A stretch of DNA of 64,000 nucleotides from Vibrio navarrensis. GTDB taxonomy: Bacteria > Pseudomonadota > Gammaproteobacteria > Enterobacterales > Vibrionaceae. Made by a program: the position numbers and the translations under genes. The stretch covers positions 1,984,001-2,048,000 of the forward strand of contig NZ_CP065217.1 of NCBI RefSeq assembly GCF_015767675.1, given 5' to 3'. Under the pieces are notes generated by a model. The model worked only from the letters and a program-made list of their open reading frames with translations. It was not told the origin of the DNA and did not search any database. Shown in pieces: positions 43,799-53,260 of the stretch (within the stretch, counting starts at the first letter, position 1; every line of letters begins with the position of its first letter).

Positions 43799-44242
43799 TT
43801 ATTCGCCGTTTATCTGCTTCGCAAAATTAGCGTGGAACCTGATTAGCTCGACACCATCTATTGCTTTTATACATGCATTATTTCCCTCTGCAGTGCAGAA
43901 AGGTGGATACGCAAATAATAGCTGACCAACCTTTAAATCCAAGTCGTTTGGAATGCTCAACCTTTCAATTGGATCCCCGTCAACCCAAGCCAAAAACTGT
44001 TCCCAACTACAACCAAATTCATCAATATCACCAGTTTCGGCATTCAATTTAACTACCAAGTTATCTCGAATAAAAAATTGGTCACCAAAGCAATCCTGAG
44101 CAATAGGAAAATCACTTGCTTTAACTTCTCGATATAAGTTGTGGAAAGCCAACTCACCATCTAAGAAAGTATTAACATTTAACAATCGCTCTTGTGCATG
44201 ATTAGAGCGGATTTGTAGACCGCCTGAATATAATATTTTCAT
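43799..44242 (-). CDS. SMI1/KNR4 (SUKH) family protein
   Basis: 147 aa. The middle section DFPIAQDCFGDQFFIRDNLVVKLNAETGDIDEFGCSWEQFLAWV (about residues 43-87) is the standard SUKH signature, with the aromatic and acidic residues of the beta-hairpin kept. Many SUKH proteins are immunity proteins against nuclease toxins of contact-dependent or type VI systems. No toxin shares the cassette, so it may be an orphan immunity gene or have another role. Confidence 0.8.
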   Translation of the reverse strand: MKILYSGGLQIRSNHAQERLLNVNTFLDGELAFHNLYREVKASDFPIAQDCFGDQFFIRDNLVVKLNAETGDIDEFGCSWEQFLAWVDGDPIERLSIPNDLDLKVGQLLFAYPPFCTAEGNNACIKAIDGVELIRFHANFAKQINGE

Positions 44243-44262
44243 AGTTTCTCGCTCTATAAGCC

Positions 44263-44383
44263 TAACGCCGCGTTAAGGGGTAAGTGCCGCATAGATCAAC
44301 TTCCCGCAGACCATTTTCACCACCAAAACTCACCGCATACCAAAAATGCCACGCGGCACGAATCCCTCTTTAACGCTTTGTTA
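44263..44383 (-). repeat. attC site 65
   Basis: 121 bp; closes a type A cassette. Confidence 0.93.
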
Positions 44384-44733
44384 TGTTTAAGCTTCAAGGG
44401 GTTACGTTTTACCAACACCGAGATTAACTCAGCGTTGACTCACAAACAAAAGCCAAGACCTAAAAAACTGAAATGACTCATAGATTTGAAAAACAGACTT
44501 CGAATTTTGGCAATTCAAGCCTAAAAACTTGTGGTCAAAACACTGATTGAGCCAGCCGAACCAACCTCGCGCTTACTCGAAAATTGATTGAGGCAATTCT
44601 CTGAATTTCCAGCGCCAAAGAATAAATGTCCAGAAAACCGCGCCCACTGAAGCCAACTTGCCGAGAAACACCAAACTAAAAAGCCAAGGGAACAAAGAAC
44701 AATCATAAACCACTGACTTTTGGTGATTAAGCA
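44384..44733 (-). other. Gene-less cassette body, type A (mosaic)
   Basis: 350 bp. Left part resembles 15,163; right part matches 41,340-41,443. Confidence 0.8.
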
Positions 44734-44853
44734 TAACGCCGCGTTAAGGGGCGCAGGCACGCACTACAAACGTGACCGCATACAACTTAACCACTAAACA
44801 AACTGCAAGCCAAAAATGCCACGCGTGCCAAGTCCCTCTTGAACGCCTTGTTA
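44734..44853 (-). repeat. attC site 66
   Basis: 120 bp; closes a type A cassette. Confidence 0.93.
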
Positions 44854-45203
44854 TGCTTAAGCTTCAATGACTTACGGTTTACCAAAACCGAGATTAACTC
44901 AGCTTTAACTCACAAACAAAAGCCAAAAACCAAAAAACTGAAATGACTCATAATTTTGAAAATCAGACTTTGAACTTTGGCAGATAAAACCGAAAAACCT
45001 AAGATCAAACTTCTGATTGAGCCAACCGCCCTAACCTCGCGCTTGCCCGAAAATTGATTGAGGCAACGCTCTGAATTTCCAGCGCCAAAGAACAAGTGTC
45101 CGGAAAACCGCGCCCACTGAAGCCAACTTGCCGACAAACTCAAAACTAACCAGCCGAGGGAACAAAGAAAAAACATAAACCACTGACTTTGCGTGATTAA
45201 GCA
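44854..45203 (-). other. Gene-less cassette body, type A
   Basis: 350 bp; no supported ORF. Confidence 0.8.
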
Positions 45204-45324
45204 TAACGCCGCGTTAAGGGGCACAGGCACGCAATACAAAACTTGCTGCATAGCGCCTTAACCACTAAACCCAACGCAAATTGAAAATGCCACGCGTGCC
45301 AAGTCCCTCTTGAACGCTTTGTTA
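45204..45324 (-). repeat. attC site 67 (last)
   Basis: 121 bp; closes the rightmost cassette, next to the presumed attI side. Confidence 0.93.
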
Positions 45325-45674
45325 TGCTTAAGCTTCAATAACTTACGTTTTGCCAGAGCCAAGATTAACCCGGCTTTAACTCACAAACAAAAGCCAAAAA
45401 CCAAAAAACTGAAATGACTCATGATTTTGACAATCAGACTTTGAACTTTGGCAGATAAAACCGAAAAACCTAAGATCACATTTCTGATTGAGCCAATCGC
45501 CCTAACCTCGCGCTTGCCCAAGAATTGATTGAGGCAACTCTCAGCATTTTTAGCGCCCAAGAATGGATGTCCAGAAAATAGCTCTCACAAAAGCCAAGTT
45601 GCCGACAGACACCAAACTGAAAAGCCAAAGGAGCAAAGAAAAACACTAAACCACTGATTTTTGGTGATTAAGCA
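45325..45674 (-). other. Gene-less cassette body, type A, attI-proximal
   Basis: 350 bp; if attI lies directly to the right, this is the most recently gained or retained first cassette. Confidence 0.78.
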
Positions 45675-45795
45675 TAACGCTTTCTAAACTACACAATATC
45701 TCACAATCTGCCATTGAAGTGTCGTGTTTGTATGAGAACAATCGTATAGAAAACAAATAAAACTATCTAGAACAATCTGCTAGTGTTGGAGCCGA
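45675..45795 (-). other. Array end; possible attI remnant
   Basis: The core TAACGC (45675-45680) is present, but the next 115 bp do not fold into the attC pattern and lack the usual GGGG and inner-stem blocks. Read on the minus strand, the stretch ends in GCGTTATGC, as an attI-cassette junction would. It is cut by an IS1634-family element, and no integrase follows within the window. Confidence 0.5.
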
Positions 45796-47548
45796 CATTC
45801 CGCAGCTAATTTAGGAATAAACTACCTCATAGAATCTACCGAGTAATTTGAGTAGTTGTGTTTGGTGCTCTTGAAGTCCAGTGATGAACCGTTGGCCGTT
45901 GATTTCTAACGTATCTATGCCTTCGAATTGCAAGAAGACCCAACGTGCCGTCGGTCTGGAGGTCGTCTTGTTCTTTACCATACTTGGGAAGAACGCTTCG
46001 GTTTGTGCGAGTTGCTCTCTGATTTTGTGTTCTAAACTGGCGTAAACAAGCAAGCTCAACGTCATTATCATTAGCAACGCTTCAATGCGTTCAGGCTTTT
46101 TCAAGAAGATGGAAGAGGTTAAAAATTCAGGGCTTTTTAGAAAGCGGAAGCCGCGCTCGACTTTTTGTTGCGATTTGTAATGTGCTAGAAGAGCCGTCAT
46201 GGTGAGTTCTTCATTGTCGGTGTCATTTGTCGCGAGGATAAACATGCCTACTTTGAGCTTAGCCAGTTTTACTTTTTCTAGGTCGGTGAAGGGAGCGGCT
46301 TCGATAAAGTATTGGTATCCTGTCGGTGCTTCATCTGTCTTTGGGCGGCCCGAATGAGAGTAAGTCGGCAGTTTGATGAGAGTGCCTTGTTCAAACCCTA
46401 GTAAGTCAGATTGTTTCTTGAAATCGTTAAACGCTAATTCTGCGTCAACTTCACAAGCGAATGGTTTTTTACTTAGCTTTTCCAACGCTTTGATTTCTTT
46501 TGCTATGTTTTTCTCTAAGTTCTTGAAGAAAGTGATTTCTTCCCGCTTGGTGGCCTGTTCACTGTGAACGAGCAACCAACGTTGATTGACCTTTCCGTAA
46601 TCCGAGTCTATCCAACATCCTGAGTAGCCATCATCAATAGCGATTAATTGCTCTGGCTCTAGCGCAAACAGTGCTTGTTTTGCGAGCTTGATGGTCATGG
46701 GTACACGGGTAATGAACTTTTGATTTTGCTCATCTAGCGAGGAGATGCTTTCTTCGGTGTACAAGGCGGCATCAGCGATAAAGTAACGACTATTTTGCGC
46801 GGCTTTTAGGCAATGTATGTGTCTTTTAGTGACTTCAGCGAATGCCTTGGCATCATTGGTGTTGCCACTCAGTGCTTGCATGTAAACAGGAATACCTGCT
46901 TGGTTTTCACAGATGAGTTCAAGCACCACTTGGTTAAGCTCTGGCCTATGATCCCGACTGTAGCCTCTTACAAGCTTAATGACGTTGGTGTTTTCATCTT
47001 GTGCATACTCACCATCAACGTGGAAGCTAGTGATATCAAGATGAACAGAATCCGTCGTCAAGCCCAGTTTATCAACAACACGCTCAGCAATAACCTGATA
47101 GAGCGCTGAGACATCGGCTTCGTATAGAGCATCTAAGGTGCGGCCTAGTACATCATCAGTAAGGTGGTGTGCTTCAATGTCTTTGGCGAGTAGCTTAGAC
47201 ACAGGCTTGGTCTTAAAAAAGTCCGAGAACATGTGCAGTGTTCTGCTATGAAAGCCAAGTCCATTTAGGAGCATGGCCAATACCGCGTCACCATGAGAAA
47301 CATTGTGGTCAGAATATTTTGGGATAACGGCATCTATCATCCGTGGCAGGCCAATTTCGTGACAAAAGGCGGCAATGAGACCAAGGTGATCTAAGCGTTT
47401 AATAACAGGATGGGTAGACATATTTTGAGACCGTCAAATAGCAGTAATAGATCAAAACTGTCGATCGCGGTCAAGATGGTGTCGTGGTTTTTATGAAAAA
47501 CTGATCGCCAGATCACACTATTTAAATTCTGGAATTAGCTGCGGAATG
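45796..47548 (-). mobile_element. IS1634-family IS
   Basis: 1753 bp. Perfect 16-bp inverted ends CATTCCGCAGCTAATT (45796-45811 and 47533-47548). I see no matching direct repeat in the flanks, which suggests a rearrangement after insertion. Exact ends could extend a few bases. Confidence 0.85.
45811..47421 (-). CDS. IS1634-family transposase
   Basis: 536 aa, normal for the IS1634 group of DDE transposases. Landmarks are VHLDITSFHVDGEY (first Asp), GYSRDHRPELNQVVLEL, RYFIADAALYTEESI (second Asp) and the C-terminal YKSQQKVERGFRFLKSPEFL containing the Glu. The N-terminus VIKRLDHLGLIAAFCHEIGL matches the DUF4277 domain common to the family. The frame is intact. Its stop codon lies inside the terminal repeat. 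Confidence 0.93.
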   Translation of the reverse strand: MSTHPVIKRLDHLGLIAAFCHEIGLPRMIDAVIPKYSDHNVSHGDAVLAMLLNGLGFHSRTLHMFSDFFKTKPVSKLLAKDIEAHHLTDDVLGRTLDALYEADVSALYQVIAERVVDKLGLTTDSVHLDITSFHVDGEYAQDENTNVIKLVRGYSRDHRPELNQVVLELICENQAGIPVYMQALSGNTNDAKAFAEVTKRHIHCLKAAQNSRYFIADAALYTEESISSLDEQNQKFITRVPMTIKLAKQALFALEPEQLIAIDDGYSGCWIDSDYGKVNQRWLLVHSEQATKREEITFFKNLEKNIAKEIKALEKLSKKPFACEVDAELAFNDFKKQSDLLGFEQGTLIKLPTYSHSGRPKTDEAPTGYQYFIEAAPFTDLEKVKLAKLKVGMFILATNDTDNEELTMTALLAHYKSQQKVERGFRFLKSPEFLTSSIFLKKPERIEALLMIMTLSLLVYASLEHKIREQLAQTEAFFPSMVKNKTTSRPTARWVFLQFEGIDTLEINGQRFITGLQEHQTQLLKLLGRFYEVVYS

Positions 47549-47626
47549 ACGGTTGGAGGATTGCTCACATCGAAAATTAGACTGCGAAACGTTGTCTAGT
47601 TGTTGATGTTCTCGATATTAGCTTGA

Positions 47627-47776
47627 GGAGACCTGTCGCCTAACAACGCAGCCATGATTTTTGCCACCGAAAATCACACAGGAAAAGAGAATTCCGAAGA
47701 AGTGGACAAACTTCACGCCAAGATCGGTCAATTGACCATGGAAAATGATTTTTTGGCCAAAGTGCTCGGTCGTTAG
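47627..47776 (+). pseudogene. IS3-family orfA, C-terminal fragment
   Basis: The open frame reads GDLSPNNAAMIFATENHTG then EVDKLHAKIGQLTMENDFL and ends KVLGR. This is the leucine-zipper end of an IS3-group OrfA; the helix-turn-helix part is missing. A stop at 47624-47626 closes the frame upstream. Confidence 0.85.
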
Positions 47777-47817
47777 ACCGAGCCCAGCGAAAGAGTTCGC
47801 TGGTTAAATCCACCCCA

Positions 47818-48618
47818 TTGCCGATAAAGCGCCAGTGTGAGCTGCTCAATATTGCTCGCTCTACCGCTTACTATCAACCCATAGGACTCTCTGCTGAGGA
47901 GATTGCGTTGCGCCGTATGATTGACGAAATTCATCTTCAGTATCCGTTTATGGGCAGTCGGCGCATTCGAACTGAGCTGGCTAAGAAGGGTCATAGCGTT
48001 AATCGTAAGCGTGTTGTTCGACTCATGCGCGATATGGGGATTGGGGCGATTTACCCCAAGCCCAAAACGACGCTGGCGAACAAAGCACACAAGGTGTATC
48101 CCTACCTGTTGCGTGATATCGAAGTCACTTACCCAAACCAAGCTTGGGCGATTGATATCACGTACATCCCAATGGCGAAGGGGTTCCTGTACCTCGTTGC
48201 GATTATCGACTGGTATAGCCGCAAAGTGCTGGCTTGGCGACTATCCAACACCATGGACACGAGTTTTTGTATCGAAGCGCTTGAGGAAGCGCTGAAGCAT
48301 TATGGGCCACCTGATATCTTTAACTCAGATCAAGGCAGCCAGTTTACCAGCACAGAGTTCACACAGAAGTTAATTGAGCATAACGTACGTATAAGCATGG
48401 ATGGGAAAGGCCGTTGGGTTGACAATGTTTTCATTGAGCGATTATGGCGAAGCCTGAAATATGAGGAGGTTTACTTAAAAGCTTATACCACGCCCCGTGA
48501 AGCCGAGCTTGAAATCGGCAACTACATGGTGTTTTATAATGAAGAGCGTAACCATCAAGGACTCAATAACCTCACTCCTGATGAGGCCTACTTCGGTAGG
48601 CAAAGATACGCAGCATGA
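47818..48618 (+). CDS. IS3-family transposase OrfB
   Basis: 266 aa from a TTG; the same frame is open further upstream ([20 protein letters not shown]), overlapping orfA as usual for a programmed frameshift product. HTH_21 region ([19 protein letters not shown]) is followed by the integrase core: [18 protein letters not shown] (Asp), [12 protein letters not shown] (Asp) and the downstream [18 protein letters not shown] (Glu). All three catalytic residues are present. Without OrfA the element probably cannot move by itself. Confidence 0.92.
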   Translation: MPIKRQCELLNIARSTAYYQPIGLSAEEIALRRMIDEIHLQYPFMGSRRIRTELAKKGHSVNRKRVVRLMRDMGIGAIYPKPKTTLANKAHKVYPYLLRDIEVTYPNQAWAIDITYIPMAKGFLYLVAIIDWYSRKVLAWRLSNTMDTSFCIEALEEALKHYGPPDIFNSDQGSQFTSTEFTQKLIEHNVRISMDGKGRWVDNVFIERLWRSLKYEEVYLKAYTTPREAELEIGNYMVFYNEERNHQGLNNLTPDEAYFGRQRYAA

Positions 48619-48719
48619 GTTGGGTCAACCACTTAAGAAATGAGCTTATGTGTCCAACCGTTGGGGTCCACTTCTTACTAATCTTTGGGCTATGAAGACT
48701 AACAAGATTGTGGCTTTAT

Positions 48720-48777
48720 CAAAGGCCTAGCTTGGGTGCTAGACCTTTGTCAGCAGAGTGAGTGCATCTATGCACTC
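48720..48777. terminator. Two adjacent hairpins, probable terminator
   Basis: CAAAGGCCTAGC pairs with GCTAGACCTTTG (48720-48749, one mismatch), and GAGTGCA with TGCACTC (48760-48777). They lie just past the stop of the minus-strand 43-aa gene and just past the IS3 end. Confidence 0.55.
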
Positions 48778-48796
48778 TTTGCAATGGAACCTAGCG

Positions 48797-48928
48797 TTAC
48801 AAGCCGCCTTCCTGCTGGGCCTGTTTGACTAATGCCTGACGTTGAGCTTCCTGATCTGATACCAATTGATTTTCTATTTCTTGTTCAACCTCTTGTGGAA
48901 CAAAAACAAAGTATTTATTAATAGTCAT
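48797..48928 (-). CDS. 43-aa hypothetical protein
   Basis: Short gene with a GAGG ribosome-binding site 12 bp upstream of the ATG and hairpins after the stop. The peptide begins MTINKYFVFVPQEVEQEIEN and continues as a glutamine-rich helix (QEAQRQALVKQAQQEGGL). It is likely a soluble, single-helix peptide. It is the first gene outside the mobile block. No family is recognised; the call rests on its codon pattern and signals. Confidence 0.6.
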   Translation of the reverse strand: MTINKYFVFVPQEVEQEIENQLVSDQEAQRQALVKQAQQEGGL

Positions 48929-49119
48929 CTTAAGAACCTCGAACTGTTAAATTCACCTTCCCGGTAGCTAATTGTTAATACCACATGAAAAACCATTGAT
49001 CCCTGTGGCAGCATAAAAATAGTGGATGCCCAATACACCGTCATCCTCCATGGAATAAAATTTATAGGATGAGATGAAGGGCGTAGAATTTTTGTTCAAC
49101 TCTGCTTAGATACGAAAAC

Positions 49120-49147
49120 AAAGAGATGCCACTAAGGCATCTCTTTT
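49120..49147. terminator. Terminator after gnd
   Basis: AAAGAGATGCC and GGCATCTCTTT form an 11-bp stem with loop ACTAA, followed by T-rich sequence on either strand; it lies 19 bp past the gnd stop. Confidence 0.88.
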
Positions 49148-49166
49148 AGCGTATTACAGATCTGGA

Positions 49167-50615
49167 TTATACGTCGTAAGTGGTTGACGCAGTATCACCA
49201 CCTGTACCTGTCCAGTTGGTGTGGAAGAACTCACCACGTGCACGATCAGTACGCTCATACGTGTGCGCGCCGAAGTAGTCACGTTGTGCCTGCAGCAGGT
49301 TCGCTGGCAGACGAGCAGTGGTATAACCGTCTAGGAAGGTCAGAGCAGATGTGGTACATGGCATTGGAATCCCCGCTTCCAGAGATTTCGCTGCCACTTT
49401 ACGCCATGCTGCTAGGCTACCCGTCAGGATGTTTTTGAAGTAATCGTCAGAACCCAGGAATGCTAGGTCTGGGTTCGCTTCGAACGCGTCACGGATGTTG
49501 CCCAAGAATGCAGAACGGATGATACAACCACCGCGCCACATCAGCGCTACGTTGCCGTAGTTCAGATCCCAGCCGTTTTCGTTTGACGCTTCACGCATCA
49601 GCATAAAGCCTTGTGCGTAAGAGATGATTTTTGAAGCCAGCAGCGCTTGACGCAGTTCATCAACCCACTCTTGTTTGTCACCTTCAACCGGAGTGATGGT
49701 TTTGCCAAACAGTTTTTCCGCTTCAACACGCTGCTCTTTCAGTGCAGACAGGCAGCGAGCAAAGACAGATTCAGAGATCAGCGTCAGTGGAATACCCAGG
49801 TCCAGTGCGTTGATACCTGTCCATTTACCAGTACCTTTTTGACCTGCCGTGTCGAGGATCTTCTCAACCAGCGCTTCACCGTCTTCATCTTTGTAGCCAA
49901 GGATGTCAGCCGTGATTTCTACTAGGTAGCTGTTCAGCTCAGTTTCGTTCCAGTCAGCGAACACTGCCTGCATTTCGTCAGCAGTCATGCCCAGGCCATC
50001 TTTCATGAACTGGTAAGCTTCAGTGATCAACTGCATGTCGCCGTATTCGATACCGTTGTGAACCATTTTCACGAAGTGGCCAGCACCGTCGTTACCAACC
50101 CAGTCACAGCAAGGCTCGCCAGCATCCGTTTTTGCCGAGATCGCTTGGAAGATAGGTTTCACAGCTGCCCAAGCTTCTGGAGCGCCACCTGGCATGATAG
50201 ACGGTCCGAAACGAGCGCCTTCTTCACCGCCTGATACACCAGTACCGATGAAGTGGATGCCTTTTTCGCGCAGTGCTGCAACGCGGCGGTTAGTGTCTGG
50301 GTAGTTGGTGTTACCACCGTCGATGATGATGTCGCCTTTGTCCAACAGAGGAACCAGTTGATCGATGAACGCGTCAACCACCGCGCCAGCACGAACCATC
50401 AGCATCACTTTACGTGGTGCTTCCAGTTTGTCCACCAGCTCTTGCAGCGTGTAAGCACCAACGATGTTGGTACCTTTGGCCGGGCCTTCTAGGAACTCGT
50501 CAACTTTTGCCGCAGTACGGTTGTGCGCCACCACTTTAAAACCGTGGTCATTCATGTTGAGGATAAGGTTTTGACCCATAACTGCTAGGCCAATTACACC
50601 GATATCACCTTTCAT
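49167..50615 (-). CDS. gnd: 6-phosphogluconate dehydrogenase (decarboxylating)
   Basis: 482 aa, full length. Converts 6-phosphogluconate to ribulose 5-phosphate with NADP. The NADP-binding loop is GVIGLAVMGQNLILNM at the N-terminus, VMLMVRAGAVVDAFID and the substrate motifs GTGVSGGEEGARFGPSIMPGG (about residues 126-146) and FVKMVHNGIEYGDMQLI with the catalytic Lys follow. The C-terminus YFGAHTYERTD is typical. GGAG precedes the ATG. Third gene of zwf-pgl-gnd, 36 bp after pgl. Confidence 0.98.
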   Translation of the reverse strand: MKGDIGVIGLAVMGQNLILNMNDHGFKVVAHNRTAAKVDEFLEGPAKGTNIVGAYTLQELVDKLEAPRKVMLMVRAGAVVDAFIDQLVPLLDKGDIIIDGGNTNYPDTNRRVAALREKGIHFIGTGVSGGEEGARFGPSIMPGGAPEAWAAVKPIFQAISAKTDAGEPCCDWVGNDGAGHFVKMVHNGIEYGDMQLITEAYQFMKDGLGMTADEMQAVFADWNETELNSYLVEITADILGYKDEDGEALVEKILDTAGQKGTGKWTGINALDLGIPLTLISESVFARCLSALKEQRVEAEKLFGKTITPVEGDKQEWVDELRQALLASKIISYAQGFMLMREASNENGWDLNYGNVALMWRGGCIIRSAFLGNIRDAFEANPDLAFLGSDDYFKNILTGSLAAWRKVAAKSLEAGIPMPCTTSALTFLDGYTTARLPANLLQAQRDYFGAHTYERTDRARGEFFHTNWTGTGGDTASTTYDV

Positions 50616-50651
50616 TTTTTCTCTCCAATAAATTTTACTTGGCTATCGCGA

Positions 50652-51368
50652 TTACACGATTTTCGCCGCTGCGTCTAAATCTAAATACCATTCCGTTAGC
50701 CCCTGATGAGACTGAATCTTGGCTGCCGGATATGGAAGAATTTCTGCGGGTGAGCGGTTAATCTCATCCACGATATCTGCTTTACCAGCGCCCAAAACGA
50801 GGTAACTGATACGTTTCGCTGCCTCAACCACGCGTGCACTTTTGGATACACGAATCTGACCCGATTCAGGATGGCTTGCTAAAATGGCGAGTTTTTCTTC
50901 GTCGTAGTTTGTTTGACCAGGAAAGAGCGAAGCGGTGTGGCCATCGGCGCCAACACCGAGCAAGACCCAATCAAACACGGGGGTACCATTTTCGGTCGGG
51001 ATCAACGCCAGCATTTCTCTCGCGAAACGTTCCGCTTCCATTTGAGGCTCATCTTCACCACAAATACGGTGGATGTTCTCGGCTGGCAAAGCAACTTGGC
51101 TAAACAAAAGCGCATTGGCTTCGCCGTAGTTGCTTTGTGCATCATCCGGCGCTACACATCGCTCGTCCCCCCACCAAAAGTGCAGATTCTGCCATTGGAT
51201 TGCCGTTGCATACGCATCGGACGCTAATAGCTTGAACAACATTTTGGGCGTGCTGCCACCTGAAAGAGAAATATGAACAGGTCGGCCCATTTCGCTAAAC
51301 GCTTTCATATCGTTCGCGAGGCTTTCAACTACCTGCTCTGCGGTATTAAAAATCTTATGATTGATCAT
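50652..51368 (-). CDS. pgl: 6-phosphogluconolactonase
   Basis: 238 aa, the DevB/SOL-type enzyme that hydrolyses 6-phosphogluconolactone to 6-phosphogluconate. Marks are [17 protein letters not shown] (phosphate-binding, about residues 32-48), [19 protein letters not shown] and [19 protein letters not shown] with the catalytic GADGHTAS. It starts inside the zwf stop (ATGA overlap), so the two are co-translated. Length is normal. Confidence 0.97.
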   Translation of the reverse strand: MINHKIFNTAEQVVESLANDMKAFSEMGRPVHISLSGGSTPKMLFKLLASDAYATAIQWQNLHFWWGDERCVAPDDAQSNYGEANALLFSQVALPAENIHRICGEDEPQMEAERFAREMLALIPTENGTPVFDWVLLGVGADGHTASLFPGQTNYDEEKLAILASHPESGQIRVSKSARVVEAAKRISYLVLGAGKADIVDEINRSPAEILPYPAAKIQSHQGLTEWYLDLDAAAKIV

Positions 51369-52867
51369 AGTTCGCAGTAATCCGTGTCAGTTAGGTTTTT
51401 GCATGGGAAGCGCCATGCGCGATCATCGCGCTGGAGCAGATCATCCGATTCTTTTGGACCCCAAGTGCCACAGGCGTAGCCAAACAAGGCTTGCGGATCT
51501 TGTTTGAAATCAAGGATCGGCTGGACATATTTCCAACACGCTTCCACTGCATCACTACGCGCAAACAGTGTCGCGTCGCCATTGAGCGCATCTAATAGTA
51601 GACGTTCATACGCGGTCAACATTTGGGTTTCTTGAAGTGAAGTGTAATGGAAATTCATTTTCACTTCTTTGGCATGGAAACCGGCACCTGGCTGCTTCAA
51701 GCCAAAACTCATCTGGATGCCTTCATCGGGCTGAATACGAATGATCAGCTTGTTTTCAGGTGCATTTTGCCCAAACACAGGATGCGGTGTGCGTTTAAAG
51801 TGGATGACCACTTCTGTGACGCGCGTTGGTAGACGTTTACCGGTACGCACATAAAAAGGCACACCATTCCAACGCCAGTTGTTGATATAAGCTTTGAGGC
51901 CAACATAAGTTTCGGTACGCGAATCTTCGGCAACACCGTGCTCTTCTCGGTAACCGGGAAGGTGTTGTCCACGCACATCGGACGCGGTGTACTGACCTAG
52001 CACAAGGTTGTTACGCAGATCGTGCTCATCCAACGGTTTGAGGCATTGCAGTACTTTTACCACTTCATCACGCATAGAGTCCGCGTTGATCTGCGCAGGT
52101 GGTTCCATGCCGACCATTGCCAACACTTGCAGAAGATGATTTTGGAACATATCGCGCACCGCACCAGAACCATCGTAGTAACCGCCACGTTCTTCGACGC
52201 CAAGAAACTCTGCGCCAGTGATTTCTACGTAATCGATGAAATTGCGATTCCATAGCGGTTCAAACATCGCGTTGGAGAAACGAAACACCAGTAAGTTCTG
52301 CACCGTTTCTTTGCCCAGATAATGGTCAATACGGTAGATTTGATGCTCTTGGAAACACTCGTGAATGTCTTTATCCAGCTGTTTGGCAGAGGCCAGATCG
52401 TAACCAAAAGGTTTTTCGATGATCAGTCGCTTCCAGCCATCGTCTTCGTTGTTCAAACGATGGTGAGCTAGGCTCGCTGGAATCACACTGTAAAGGCTCG
52501 GTGGCGTTGCCATGTAGAACAAGGTATTGCGCTGTTCAAACTGATACTGCAGCGCCAACTCGTTCAAGCGAGTCACTAACTTGGCATAATCTGCAGTATC
52601 TGAGGTATTGATTGCTTGATAATGCAAATGGTTAATGAAGGCATCCAGCGCTGCTGGCTCTGTTTTTTCCATTTCCTGAAGCGAATTCTTGAGCTTTTCG
52701 CGGTAGGACTCATCACTGTACTCTGTGCGGCTGACACCCAGAATAGCGAAGTTTTCTGGAAGCTGCTTACTTGCATAGAGGTGGTATAAGGCAGGAATCA
52801 ACTTGCGGTAGGTCAAGTCACCCGAAGCACCAAAAATCACGATGCTACTGTTTTCTGGTATTACCAT
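51365..52867 (-). CDS. zwf: Glucose-6-phosphate 1-dehydrogenase
   Basis: 500 aa from the ATG at 52867, preceded by AAGGG at seven bases; the tandem ATG at 52870 is also possible, while the frame extending to 52987 has no such support. First enzyme of the oxidative pentose phosphate pathway. NADP loop [19 protein letters not shown] at the N-terminus, active-site RIDHYLGKE (about residues 175-183) with Lys and His, and the C-terminal [10 protein letters not shown] are all present. First gene of the operon. Confidence 0.97.
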   Translation of the reverse strand: MVIPENSSIVIFGASGDLTYRKLIPALYHLYASKQLPENFAILGVSRTEYSDESYREKLKNSLQEMEKTEPAALDAFINHLHYQAINTSDTADYAKLVTRLNELALQYQFEQRNTLFYMATPPSLYSVIPASLAHHRLNNEDDGWKRLIIEKPFGYDLASAKQLDKDIHECFQEHQIYRIDHYLGKETVQNLLVFRFSNAMFEPLWNRNFIDYVEITGAEFLGVEERGGYYDGSGAVRDMFQNHLLQVLAMVGMEPPAQINADSMRDEVVKVLQCLKPLDEHDLRNNLVLGQYTASDVRGQHLPGYREEHGVAEDSRTETYVGLKAYINNWRWNGVPFYVRTGKRLPTRVTEVVIHFKRTPHPVFGQNAPENKLIIRIQPDEGIQMSFGLKQPGAGFHAKEVKMNFHYTSLQETQMLTAYERLLLDALNGDATLFARSDAVEACWKYVQPILDFKQDPQALFGYACGTWGPKESDDLLQRDDRAWRFPCKNLTDTDYCEL

Positions 52868-53260
52868 CATCTTTCCCTTAAAAACGAGGTACTTATTTGT
52901 GCCTGGATACGGCTTAAAGGATGAGCCAACCATATCAATGACACTAAAAAATCGATAGTTGATCTTACCTATATCAGCGATAGGCAAAACCTAGAGTGTG
53001 TGGGTTGGTAATAAGAATGATTTGCCCGACACGGGGGCGTATTGTCTACGACTCTTTGACATACATCAATAGTTGAAAGTGCAATCGTTTAAATAATGAC
53101 GCGATTTCAAGATAACTATTTGTATCAGAAGTGATATTTGATTTTTTACTGATTAGACCAGTTAGCCCTGTTTTTTGTGGCTGCATCACGCTATTTTTGC
53201 GCAAATTTCGCCACAAAATCGCCCACCATCTGTGCTCGCAATGGGACAAATCGAGCGATT
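52868..53260. other. Intergenic region between zwf and the two-component operon
   Basis: About 390 bp with no supported gene. It should hold the zwf promoter. CCTAT and ATAGG form a small inverted repeat at 52968-52984. Next to the response-regulator stop, AAATCG and CGATTT could form a weak terminator stem. Confidence 0.6.

Larger units (their letters stand above)
47627..48675 (+). mobile_element. IS3-family IS, 5' end missing
   Basis: The right end is marked by TTGGGGTCCACTTC (to about 48,675). The left end and most of orfA are absent; what remains starts in the last third of orfA. Confidence 0.8.

Noticed and set aside
83..45324. Regularly spaced ~120-bp repeats that could be mistaken for a CRISPR array or simple repeat family
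   Set aside because: The repeats have the complementary arms and core sites of attC, and the intervals are 17 bp to over 1 kb with genes in them. No cas genes are present.
47627..47776. Complete orfA of the IS3 element
   Set aside because: A stop precedes the fragment and the helix-turn-helix part is missing, so only the zipper end remains.
52868..52987. Longer zwf start giving 540 aa
   Set aside because: No ribosome-binding site and no family-like sequence in the extra 40 residues; AAGGG correctly precedes the ATG at 52867.
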